From: Fen-330 sp050008465
GTDB taxonomy: Bacteria > Acidobacteriota > Terriglobia > Bryobacterales > Bryobacteraceae
Assembly: GCA_050008465.1 (NCBI GenBank)
Contig: JBEKMO010000019.1
Coordinates: 1-64,000 of the forward strand
Reading direction: 5' to 3'
Length of the DNA: 64,000 nucleotides
Below, piece after piece: positions 56,646 to 64,000 of this stretch. Under the pieces are notes generated by a model. That model saw only the letters and a program-made list of their open reading frames with translations. It searched no databases and was not told the origin of the DNA. A program made the position numbers and the translations under genes. Numbering within the stretch: position 1 is the first letter of the stretch; every line of letters begins with the position of its first letter.

Positions 56646-57377
56646 TCACGGATTGTAGGGCAGCCGCGTGAGTGGCGGGTGTCCTTCCAGCGTTTCGTAG
56701 GCCACCATCTCCTCGAGCTTGCGCTTCGGTTGCGCCGTCGGCCAGCCGTCCGGAATCCCGATGGGTGTGATGCAGATCCGGCGATAGCGGGTGGGGATGG
56801 CCAGCACCTCGCGCGTGACCGGCTCGGGAATTCCGTCGGTGAGATAGGCCGTCCCGTAGCCGAACGCGCGGGCCGCGATCATCAGGTACCCGGCCGCCAT
56901 CGGGCCGTCGTGGTTGGTCGCATAGCCCGAGCAGGCCGACTCCGTATCCACGAGCACCACCACATAGACCGGCGCAGTGAAGTAGCCCTCGGTGAAGTGA
57001 ACGGCATCCTTCTTCCGCTTCTCGAGGTCGGCGCTGCCCGTCTCCTTGTCCTTGCCGGCGGAATAGTCGAGGTACTTGGTCAACCGATCGAGAGTCTGTT
57101 TCTTCATCTGTTCGATCTTCGCCCGGTCGCGCACCACCAGGAACTTCCAAGGCTGCTGATTCATGCAGGTGGGAGCGCGGCGGGCGGCGTCCAGAATCTG
57201 GCGCACATGCTCGTCCGGAACCGGATCCGGTTTGTAGCGCCGCACGGTCTGCCGTTTCGCGAACGCGGCCAGAAGGGCGGCCGGATCCGAAGTCTTACTG
57301 CTTGCCCCTGAGGCGAGGGGGGCGGCGCCTGCGGCGACAGCGGTGATCTGAAACAATCTCCTGCGAGTAGTGCTCAT
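56646..57377 (-). CDS. Tat-exported nitroreductase-family protein
   Basis: A 243-aa flavin oxidoreductase of the nitroreductase family with an N-terminal twin-arginine signal (STTRRRLFQITAVAAGAAPLASG). Seen: KRQTVRRYKPDPVP, LDAARRAPTCMNQQPWKFLVV as the FMN-binding start, ATNHDGPMAAGYLMIAARAFGYGTAYLTDGIPEP for the FMN tail, and a KRKLEEMV end. Reaction unknown (nitro, enone or flavin reduction in the periplasm). ATG 57377 is set by the GGAG 7 nt upstream and by the signal; the frame extends 24 codons upstream without support. Confidence 0.85.
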   Translation of the reverse strand: MSTTRRRLFQITAVAAGAAPLASGASSKTSDPAALLAAFAKRQTVRRYKPDPVPDEHVRQILDAARRAPTCMNQQPWKFLVVRDRAKIEQMKKQTLDRLTKYLDYSAGKDKETGSADLEKRKKDAVHFTEGYFTAPVYVVVLVDTESACSGYATNHDGPMAAGYLMIAARAFGYGTAYLTDGIPEPVTREVLAIPTRYRRICITPIGIPDGWPTAQPKRKLEEMVAYETLEGHPPLTRLPYNP

Positions 57378-57434
57378 GATTTCTCCGACGGCCCAGCATA
57401 GCACGCCTATTGCGGGCCGAAAGCCCGCTCCACT

Positions 57435-57440
57435 ACACTG
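57435..57440 (+). promoter_or_regulatory. -10-like TACACT of the GT2 gene
   Basis: TACACT ends 7 nt before ATG 57448, with no Shine-Dalgarno other than a weak AAGG. Consistent with a leaderless transcript. Confidence 0.45.
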
Positions 57441-57447
57441 AAGGTGC

Positions 57448-58422
57448 ATGATTTCCGTCGTGATCCCGGTGCATAATGAGGAGCCGTCCCTGCTGCCCCT
57501 CTACGACCGGCTCACCACGGTTCTCACCGCACTCGGCCGGCCTTACGAAGTGATTTTCGTGGACGATGCCTCGACCGACCGGAGCTTCGAGTTGCTGGCC
57601 AACCTGGTGGAGACCGATCCGCGCCTGGCAGTGGTGCGCCTCCGGCGGAACTTCGGGCAGACCGCGGCGCTTTCGGCCGGCTTCCACGAGGCGCAGGGCG
57701 AAGTGATCGTCTCGCTGGACGGCGACCTCCAGCACGCGCCCGAGGACATCCCGGCTCTGCTGGCCAAGCTCGATGAGGGCTACGACATCGCCAGCGGCTG
57801 GCGCAAGGTCCGCGTCGACAACCCGCTGACGCGCCGCCTGCCGTCGCGCATCGCCAACTGGCTCATGGCCAAGGTCTCGGGAGTGAATCTCCACGATTTC
57901 GGGACCACCTTCAAGGCTTACCGCGCCGAGATTCTGAAGGAGGTCAACCTGTACGGGGAACTGCACCGGTTCATCCCCGCGCTGGCGAGCTTCTACGGGG
58001 CGCGTATCGCGGAAGTGCCGATCCAGAACATCGTGCGGCCGCGAGGCGAGTCGCACTACGGGCTGGGGCGGACGCTGAACGTGCTGTTCGACATCCTGAC
58101 CGTCAAGTTCCTGCTGAGCTACTTCACCCGCCCGATGCACTTCTTCGGGAAGTTCGGATTGCTCGGCACGGTTTTGGGCGGTGGCACGCTGGCTTACCTG
58201 GCGGTGGAAAAACTCGTCACGGGGCGTGACATCATCATGGAACATGGGCCGCTGATGGTGGCGGGGGCCTTGCTGCTGCTGGCCGGGCTGGGTATGTTTG
58301 GCACGGGGCTGCTGGGCGAAGTGCTGATCCGCACCTACTTCGAGAGCCAGGGGCGCCGGATCTACGCGGTGCGCGAGATCCGCTGCCGGCGCGAGCGAAA
58401 AGTCCCCGACGAAGCCCGGTGA
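57448..58422 (+). CDS. GT2 polyprenyl-phosphate glycosyltransferase
   Basis: A 324-aa membrane-bound GT-A fold glycosyltransferase of the DPM1/bactoprenol glucosyltransferase type. Seen: ISVVIPVHNEEPSLLPLYDRL, VIFVDDASTDRSFELLA, RLRRNFGQTAALSAGFHEAQGEVIVSLDGDLQHAPEDIP (with the DGD/QHxPE metal and base motifs), GTTFKAYR; two C-terminal membrane helices (about 232-255 and 265-290) follow. It should charge undecaprenyl phosphate with a sugar for surface decoration. No GtrA/GtrB partner is adjacent. Confidence 0.93.
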   Translation: MISVVIPVHNEEPSLLPLYDRLTTVLTALGRPYEVIFVDDASTDRSFELLANLVETDPRLAVVRLRRNFGQTAALSAGFHEAQGEVIVSLDGDLQHAPEDIPALLAKLDEGYDIASGWRKVRVDNPLTRRLPSRIANWLMAKVSGVNLHDFGTTFKAYRAEILKEVNLYGELHRFIPALASFYGARIAEVPIQNIVRPRGESHYGLGRTLNVLFDILTVKFLLSYFTRPMHFFGKFGLLGTVLGGGTLAYLAVEKLVTGRDIIMEHGPLMVAGALLLLAGLGMFGTGLLGEVLIRTYFESQGRRIYAVREIRCRRERKVPDEAR

Positions 58423-58463
58423 GATGCCTACTTCGTCCTTCGTAATTCGTATTTCGTACTTCC

Positions 58464-59459
58464 CTAGAATCCCCCTCGCGGCCGGTACCCGGGCCGGGCG
58501 CGGATGCGGAGTTTCTTGCCCACGTCGGAAGGAATCTCGACGCTGATTCTGCGGAAGCCTTCGTTGGGGTTGGGCGCCGGGTAGTAGGTGATGGTGTACG
58601 AGTTGCCGAGCGCCTCGCGGATGGATTCGAAGGCCTCCACCTGCTTCTGCCAGGTCTTGGCGAAGAATGCCTGGCCGCCGGTGCGCTGCGTGATGCGCTT
58701 GAAGACTCCCGCGGAGATCGGGTCCTTGTTGACCTCGCTGGTGGAGATGACGTAGATGGGGATACCTTCGTCCTCGGCCACCGCCCGCACGTCGTCGGGC
58801 GCCACCATGCTGGCATTGTCGGGGCCGTTCGAGAAGACGATGATGACCTTCCGCCCGGGCACCTTGCCGGCGTCGTGCAGAGTGAGCAGCAGCGTGTTAT
58901 ATAAGGCCGCATCGTCGCCCGCGACGGCTTTTCGCAAGCCGAAAATAGCCTCGCCGCGATCCCGCGTCAGCAGCGCCGCGCGCGAGAGATTGCGGCTGAA
59001 GGTATAAACCGCCACCGAGTCGGCGCGGTCCAGCCCGCGAACGAAATCGGCGATCGCGTCGGAGGCGTAGACGAACCCTCGGTACATGTAATTGCTGGTG
59101 TCGAACAAGATGAACACGTTGGTGCCGACAAAGGCGTCGGGACGGTCCAAGCCGGCCCGGGCGGTCTCCTCGCCGGGCTTGACGGCGGCGACCAGCGGGC
59201 GCGTCGAGCCGTCCTCGAGAACCAGCATGGCGGGCTTGGAGCCCTCGGCGAAGGTGCCGATCTTCTGCGGGATGTTGTCCTCGAGGATGCGGAAGTCGCC
59301 GGGCTTGAGCGCCGTGATGTACCGCCCCTTGCTGTCGGTCACGGTAAAGCTCAGCACCACCATGTCGACTTTGACTCGGAAGACCGTGCCCGGCCTCTCC
59401 TGGGCGTTGAGCCCGAGACAACCCGCGATGCCGAGGAGTAGCGTCGAATACCGATTCAC
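58464..59459 (-). CDS. Secreted VWFA-related acidobacterial protein (TIGR03436 type)
   Basis: A 331-aa exported protein. N-terminal hydrophobic signal (NRYSTLLLGIAGCLGLNAQE), an Ig-like front domain (VFRVKVDMVVLSFTVTDSKGRYITALKPGDFRILED), then a VWFA domain (about 110-310). The metal site is altered: FDTSNYM has DTS but the fourth-position Ser is missing, so MIDAS binding may be weak. The end ARPGYRPRG is a family hallmark. GTG 59459 is chosen by GGAGG 5 nt upstream. It lies 18 bp after the 1,126-aa secreted protein gene, so the two are probably one unit. Role unknown; adhesion or assembly at the envelope is the usual guess. Confidence 0.9.
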   Translation of the reverse strand: MNRYSTLLLGIAGCLGLNAQERPGTVFRVKVDMVVLSFTVTDSKGRYITALKPGDFRILEDNIPQKIGTFAEGSKPAMLVLEDGSTRPLVAAVKPGEETARAGLDRPDAFVGTNVFILFDTSNYMYRGFVYASDAIADFVRGLDRADSVAVYTFSRNLSRAALLTRDRGEAIFGLRKAVAGDDAALYNTLLLTLHDAGKVPGRKVIIVFSNGPDNASMVAPDDVRAVAEDEGIPIYVISTSEVNKDPISAGVFKRITQRTGGQAFFAKTWQKQVEAFESIREALGNSYTITYYPAPNPNEGFRRISVEIPSDVGKKLRIRARPGYRPRGGF

Positions 59460-59477
59460 ATGATCCTCCACCCAGCG

Positions 59478-62400
59478 CTAGGGAAGCGCCGCTCTCTGAT
59501 CCGTCTCCATTTGATTGTGCAGCTTCGAGCGCACATCTTCGCCCACCTTGCGGAGCGAGCGGAGCAAGGCGGGCCAATCCTCCAGGTGCGTTGCGAAAAT
59601 CCCCTCGATGGTCTGCCGCGTCCAATCGGGGATGAGCACGTTGAGCTGTGCGGGGGGCAGGTGGACCTCGTCGGCCACCGCGGCCCAGTATAGCGCCGTA
59701 GATTCCCAGCTCTCCGCCATGATGCGGCTGGAGAAACCCATCAGGGCGGGGAAAGTCCGCAGATACAGGAGTTCCGGCCGGTAGGAATTGGTCAGCGTCG
59801 GCTTGGGGGTGCCAAAAGCTCGCGAGATGGCCTGGTAAGTCACGCGGTCGGGCGATTCCCGCTGCAAGCGGATCAGGTCGCGGACCAGGGAATCCCCCGT
59901 GTTGCGCTCCCCGGCCAGGGTGTTCTTCGCCAGGACGAACAGTTCCGTCGGAGTCACTCTCTCGATTGCGGCGCGCACCTCGCCCTGCTCGAGCAGCTCG
60001 CGGACCCTCCGCACGCGGGCGGGCGGGGCTTGGCCTTCCAGGAGATCGGCGGCCTGCTGGCGGCGCTGGGCGTCCAGAGCGCTCTCGGCCAGCAGCGACT
60101 CGGCATAGCGCATGTGCAGGCCGACCCAGTGCATTTGGGCAGGTGTAACGTTCCACCAGCGCGGCACCTTGGCGCTGAGGATTAGCTGCGGGACGAGGTC
60201 GCCCCAGATCAGCGCCTGCTCGCGGCCAGGGACCATGAAATTCTGCTCGGCCTCGGCCAGCGTGTAGGGCAACCCCGCGAGCGATCCCATCAGGCGGCCG
60301 CCGGCGCTAGCCGGCCAGCCGCTCCCGACGACCTGGGTCTGGCGCCAGGTCTGGGGGGTGCTCTGCATCCCCAGGAAATCGTGGCTGCGCACGAACACGG
60401 GGTTGGTGAGCAGAAGCTCCGCGCCGGGCGGGATGTAGTGGAGGTAATTGAAGCCGACCAGGGTGTCCCGCAGGAACGGCGCCAGGGCGCCGCGGATGTC
60501 GCGCAGTTTTTCGGCGTCGCCGCCGGCGCGGTCCACCTGCGCGCGAAGGTTCATTTTGCGCTCGGTCTCGATGTGGCGTTCGCTCCAGTAGCCGAAGGCG
60601 AAGGAGTTCTTCTCGACCGCGGAGAGGCTGGCGCGCGGGGGCTGGATCTCCGAGATGCGCGCAGCGAGGCGGCTGACCAGTGCGCTGCTCAGCTTCTCGC
60701 CCCGCGGGATGCGCTCCAGGTTATCCGCCAGATCCAGGAGGTTGTTCAACGAGATCAGGTGCTGCGCTTCGAAGATGCGGATCATCTCCTGCGCCATGAG
60801 GTTGTGGGTCTCGGTGTCCTTGGTGTCGGCGGTGCCGGCCAGCAGCGTGATGAGGCGCTCCTGGGCATCGGCGCTTTCGGGGGATTGGGTGGCTTTCAAT
60901 AGTAACTTGACGCCTGCCCGGCCGCCATCGAACAGGTCGCGGCTGCTGCGAATCCTGGCGAACGGAGCGAGGATGCCGGCCAGCGTGGAGTCGGCCTCCG
61001 AAGCGGCGATGGAGCCCTGCCGGCAGAAGATCTGCCAGAGCCCAACCAGCGCCTGCATCGTGCCCGCGGTGTCGGCGCGGAGCGAAGTGTCGCCCAGGTG
61101 ATTGAGGGCATCGGCCACGTCGAGGAACTGGAACATGGTCTGGTCCTGGAGGGAGGGCGCCTCGGAGAAGATCGAGTACTGGGCGCCGTAACTGTGATAC
61201 TCGCGGGCCAGACGCGAAACCGTGGCGGGCTCCAGCGGCTTGGAGCGGAAACGGTCGAGGTCGCTTAGCGCCATGAAGATCTTCAGAGGCTCGTTCTCGA
61301 CGGACTTGCGGCAGAGGCCGAACAGGGCCTCCAGGACGTCGTCAGGCTCCTTCCAGCCGGAGGCCGCGCGCGTGAGCTTGCTGTCGAACTTGCCGCGCGG
61401 ATGGTTGGCGAAGAAGTCTTTCCATACCCCGACGTTGCCGGGGATGTGCGGGCGTCCGTCCGGCTCCAGGCGAAGCCGCGTGGTGAGCAACATCATGTCG
61501 GTGTTGGAGCGGAACACCGGCCGGGCGGGGCCGGGACTCGTGACGCGGCCGCGGATGGCCATGTAGAAGCGCTTCATGCGCTGGGGCTCGGTCAGGTAGT
61601 CCTTGACCGGGCCGCTGACGCGCGACAACGCGTCGAAGTAACTGGCCATCCACCCGTCATCCTTCGAGATCAGCCGCTCAAAGAACGCCGCGCCCTGGTC
61701 GGGGGAAACGCCGGCCATCTCGGCCCACATGGCAGCCGTGCGCGCTCCACCGGGAACCACGGCTTTGCCGCCGCGGATCTCGAACATATCGCCGAAGAAG
61801 TCCAGCACGTGAGCGAAGACCTTGAGGCGCGACATGGGGAACGCCTTGCGCAGCTCGTTGGCGGTGTTGCGGTCCAGCTTGGCCATGGCCACGTAGAAGC
61901 GGCAGAGCGTGGGATCGGACAGGAACACGTCGATGAAATCGCCGCTCTGCTTGTCCTTGGCGGTCATCCAGTAGTCGGCGCCGTAAGGGACCGGGATGCG
62001 CGTGGGTGCGTACGGGTGGCTGAAGGGGCGATTGGCGCGGAGACCCTGCTCCAGTTCGGCCAGCGGAAACCCGGAGTCGATGGTGAGGAAGGCGCGGCTG
62101 GCGTTGACCGTCTCCAGCACCACCTCGCTGCCGCAGCCGCCTCGCATGCGGTAGCCCAGGATGCGGAGCAGTTCGCCGGTCCGCGGTGAATCGCAGGCCT
62201 CGATGCGGATCGCTTTCTGTTCGCCGGCCAGTTTCTGAAGCTCGCGGGCCTGGGAGAGATAGCGGGTGATGAGCTTCAGGTACTCGGTCGGCTCGAGCGC
62301 CTCGCCGCCGGCCGCCTGGTAACCACTCATGACCACGTTGCGGGCCAGGGCGGCGAGGAGGTCGGACGGCGCTGAGTCGGGAGCCAGCGCGGCCATGCGG

Positions 62401-62858
62401 GAGAAGGGGCGCAGGGGGCCGGGGATTTCAATGATCTGGCGCTCTTCCTCGGTCTCCAGGCGTGGTTCGGGCAGCTTAGCGGCGATGTCCGTGCCGCCGC
62501 TGGCGCGGTAGACTCCCAGATGCTTGGCGGCGGCGTCGCGATCGCCCTCGATCAGGTCGAGAAGCACCAGGCGGCGGGCCACCTGTGCGCGCCTGGCTTG
62601 GTTCGAGGGCCCATCCAGAAGCGCCAGGGCCTTTTCGAGGGTCGGGCGCGTTTCGGGGTCGTGGTAGCAGTCCAGGAACTCGGCGTAGCTCAGCAGCGCC
62701 GCGGGATCGTTGGACGAGTTGCGCGCCGCGCGCTGCAACAGTTGGCGCGCGCCAGCGGCGTCGCCCCTTGCCTCAAGCTGACGCGCCTGGCTGGAAAGAT
62801 CCTGACCGGCCAGTGTGGAACCTATCCACAAAATCGAAATCGCGGCGAGAATCTTCAT
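59478..62858 (-). CDS. 1,126-aa secreted protein of unknown function
   Basis: A large exported protein with a clear signal peptide (MKILAAISILWIGSTLAGQ). Residues about 20-120 hold helical TPR-like repeats (QARQLEARGDAAGARQLLQRAARNSSNDPAALLSYAEFLD), followed by a long, mostly helical body with no motif I can name. It includes IEACDSPRTGELLRILGYRMRGGCG around 220-245 and several PGxxG/aromatic patches. GGAGA precedes the ATG. No membrane anchor or barrel is visible, so it is probably periplasmic or outer-membrane attached by a partner. The downstream VWFA gene is the likely partner. Confidence 0.7.
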   Translation of the reverse strand: MKILAAISILWIGSTLAGQDLSSQARQLEARGDAAGARQLLQRAARNSSNDPAALLSYAEFLDCYHDPETRPTLEKALALLDGPSNQARRAQVARRLVLLDLIEGDRDAAAKHLGVYRASGGTDIAAKLPEPRLETEEERQIIEIPGPLRPFSRMAALAPDSAPSDLLAALARNVVMSGYQAAGGEALEPTEYLKLITRYLSQARELQKLAGEQKAIRIEACDSPRTGELLRILGYRMRGGCGSEVVLETVNASRAFLTIDSGFPLAELEQGLRANRPFSHPYAPTRIPVPYGADYWMTAKDKQSGDFIDVFLSDPTLCRFYVAMAKLDRNTANELRKAFPMSRLKVFAHVLDFFGDMFEIRGGKAVVPGGARTAAMWAEMAGVSPDQGAAFFERLISKDDGWMASYFDALSRVSGPVKDYLTEPQRMKRFYMAIRGRVTSPGPARPVFRSNTDMMLLTTRLRLEPDGRPHIPGNVGVWKDFFANHPRGKFDSKLTRAASGWKEPDDVLEALFGLCRKSVENEPLKIFMALSDLDRFRSKPLEPATVSRLAREYHSYGAQYSIFSEAPSLQDQTMFQFLDVADALNHLGDTSLRADTAGTMQALVGLWQIFCRQGSIAASEADSTLAGILAPFARIRSSRDLFDGGRAGVKLLLKATQSPESADAQERLITLLAGTADTKDTETHNLMAQEMIRIFEAQHLISLNNLLDLADNLERIPRGEKLSSALVSRLAARISEIQPPRASLSAVEKNSFAFGYWSERHIETERKMNLRAQVDRAGGDAEKLRDIRGALAPFLRDTLVGFNYLHYIPPGAELLLTNPVFVRSHDFLGMQSTPQTWRQTQVVGSGWPASAGGRLMGSLAGLPYTLAEAEQNFMVPGREQALIWGDLVPQLILSAKVPRWWNVTPAQMHWVGLHMRYAESLLAESALDAQRRQQAADLLEGQAPPARVRRVRELLEQGEVRAAIERVTPTELFVLAKNTLAGERNTGDSLVRDLIRLQRESPDRVTYQAISRAFGTPKPTLTNSYRPELLYLRTFPALMGFSSRIMAESWESTALYWAAVADEVHLPPAQLNVLIPDWTRQTIEGIFATHLEDWPALLRSLRKVGEDVRSKLHNQMETDQRAALP

Positions 62859-63041
62859 TGGCTCTCCCCAGTTCCCTAACCTAAGCTACTGTAGCACCTC
62901 CGCGGAAACCAGGGGACAGTCACCGTTGTCCCCATCCGCGGACTGCCCCATTCCCACAGGAATCCCGCTCGGGCCGCCAAGCTCGTTGATTGCTTGGATG
63001 CCGGCCAGACGGCGTCGATTCATGAACCTGGGCGCCGGTGC

Positions 63042-63047
63042 TACACT
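63042..63047 (+). promoter_or_regulatory. -10-like TACACT of the terminal oxidoreductase gene
   Basis: TACACT ends 7 nt before ATG 63055 with no Shine-Dalgarno, the same layout as at 44332, 49785 and 57435. Confidence 0.5.
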
Positions 63048-63054
63048 GCACTCC

Positions 63055-64000
63055 ATGAAATACTTTCTGACGACCGTGATCGCCCTTTCTGTTCCTCTGG
63101 CGGCGCAGGAGTACAAGATCGCCATCGTCGGGCTGGTGCATTCCCATGTCTGGGGGCACTTGGGGAGGATGGCGAAGGGCCAGACGCCCGCCCGGCTGGC
63201 GGGAATCGCGGAGCCGAACGCCGAACTGGTGGCGGAGGCGAAGAAGTCAGCGCCCGGCGTCCCGTACTACTCCGACTACCGGAAGATGCTGGCGGAGGTG
63301 AAGCCGGATATCGTCTGGGCGTTCGTCGAGAACAACCGGCACCTGGAGATTGTCGAGGCGTGCGCTCCGCGGAAGATCCAGGTGATCTTCGAGAAGCCGC
63401 TGGCGGCGACCTACAAAGATGCGCTCGAAATCGAGCGCCTGGCGGCGCAACACGGCATCCGCGTGATGACCAACTACCAGATGGCGTGGTGGCCGGCCAA
63501 CTACGCCGCCAGGGCCCAGGCCGACCAGGGCGCGATCGGCAGGGTGTGGCGGCTGCACGGGATCGTGGGCCACGGCGGGCCGGGGTCGGAGGGCGTCACC
63601 AGCAAGTACTTCTTCGCGTGGTTGACCGACCCGGTCTCCAACGGCGCCGGAGCGCTGATGGATTTCGGCTGCTACAACGCGCTGTGGTCGCTGTGGTACC
63701 TGGGGAAGCCCGAGACGGTCTACGCCACCGTGAACCACCTCCGGCCCGAGCGGTTCCCCAAGGTGGAAGACAACGCCGACCTGATCCTCTCCTACAAGAA
63801 CGGCGTGGGCATTTTCGAAGCGAGTTGGGATCTGCCGCGGGGCTTCCAGGACCTCGAGGTGTTTGGGCTGGCCGGCAGCCTCAACGTGCGGGACGGCAAG
63901 GTCGAGTTGCGCGCGAAGGGCAAACAGGAGAATCTGCCGCTGGCCCCGTTGGACGCCGACCACGCCGAGCCGGTCGCCTACCTGGTGAGCCGTATGAAAG
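63055..64000 (+). CDS. Exported Gfo/Idh/MocA-family protein (3' end outside window)
   Basis: The frame stays open to the right edge (315 codons visible). A signal peptide (MKYFLTTVIALSVPLAAQE) is followed by the Rossmann start YKIAIVGLVHSHVWGHLGRM, where the usual GxGxxG is changed to GLVHSH, then VWAFVENNRHLEIVEAC, IFEKPLAATYKDAL with the EKP motif, and DFGCYNALWSLWYLGKPE. This is the second secreted member in the window (other at 13864). The altered nucleotide motif suggests changed cofactor binding or a non-redox role. Substrate unknown. Confidence 0.85.
   Translation, partial: MKYFLTTVIALSVPLAAQEYKIAIVGLVHSHVWGHLGRMAKGQTPARLAGIAEPNAELVAEAKKSAPGVPYYSDYRKMLAEVKPDIVWAFVENNRHLEIVEACAPRKIQVIFEKPLAATYKDALEIERLAAQHGIRVMTNYQMAWWPANYAARAQADQGAIGRVWRLHGIVGHGGPGSEGVTSKYFFAWLTDPVSNGAGALMDFGCYNALWSLWYLGKPETVYATVNHLRPERFPKVEDNADLILSYKNGVGIFEASWDLPRGFQDLEVFGLAGSLNVRDGKVELRAKGKQENLPLAPLDADHAEPVAYLVSRMK

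Noticed and set aside
58464..59459. Functional MIDAS metal site in the VWFA protein
   Set aside because: The DxSxS motif is not complete (DTSNY), so normal metal-dependent adhesion is not assumed.
1..64000. CRISPR array, tRNA, rRNA or transposase
   Set aside because: No regularly spaced direct repeats, no tRNA-like T-arm with matching cloverleaf, no rRNA-like stretch and no transposase or integrase motif were seen by eye. A tRNAscan or Infernal run would settle this.

Overview
The window looks like chromosome from an acidobacterium of the Solibacter/Bryobacter group (order Bryobacterales). The case is internal: high GC, long spurious antisense ORFs, and three protein families that are close to acidobacterial signatures. 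These are an orphan duplicated ABC permease of the ADOP type (23397-25877), a secreted beta-propeller protein ending in the 'Solibacter' TIGR03437-type C-terminal domain (40319-43294), and a VWFA protein of the TIGR03436 type ending in ARPGYRPRG (58464-59459). I saw no tRNA, rRNA, transposase, phage gene or CRISPR array.

Layout. 1-7331: sugar-porter MFS carrier (cut by the left edge) coupled to a penicillin-acylase-type hydrolase, CNNM/CBS membrane protein, anaerobic sulfatase-maturating-type radical SAM enzyme, AlkD-like DNA glycosylase, and two small genes. 7375-16741 (minus strand): a tightly packed set running from a 57-aa protein, amidase and Gfo/Idh/MocA dehydrogenase into a surface-polysaccharide set: three glycosyltransferases (one fused to a methyltransferase), a DUF3108-type periplasmic protein and an ABC-2 export permease with an extra N-terminal beta-sandwich domain. 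16823-19118: acyl-CoA dehydrogenase, AraC regulator and VOC protein in one operon. 19303-23064: a 1,253-aa STAND-like NTPase of visibly lower GC, the best candidate for a transferred anti-phage gene. 23397-29959: ADOP permease, cupin, then a dTDP-sugar cassette (rfbA-rfbC-rfbB) with a glycosyltransferase. 30062-40203: a secreted unknown, a LuxR-type regulator, a polytopic membrane protein and a Tad/Flp secretion core (cpaB, cpaC, tadZ, tadA, tadB, tadC) closing with a 31-aa membrane microprotein. 40319-52426: beta-propeller plus beta-barrel pair, LolA-like protein, YeiB/DUF1624-type membrane protein, response regulator, STAS protein, CoA-disulfide-reductase-like flavoprotein, thioredoxin-fold protein, a lone NuoI, a REC-like/DUF3052 protein and LarE. 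52426-64000: gyrA, DUF2235 hydrolase, Tat-exported nitroreductase, GT2 glycosyltransferase, VWFA protein, a 1,126-aa secreted unknown, and a second Gfo/Idh/MocA protein cut by the right edge.

How the pieces fit: much of the window concerns the cell surface: polysaccharide building and export, dTDP-sugar supply, Tad fibre assembly and exported proteins. Many operon neighbours overlap by ATGA/GTGA, which suggests translational coupling.

Two patterns cut across the annotation. First, at least eleven transcription units have a TAnnnT -10-like hexamer ending only 6-10 nt before the start codon with no good Shine-Dalgarno, so leaderless transcription looks common, while other genes have a strong GGAGG and often GTG or TTG starts. 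Second, long palindromic repeats sit between genes, and one copy lies in frame inside the linker of the glycosyltransferase-methyltransferase fusion.
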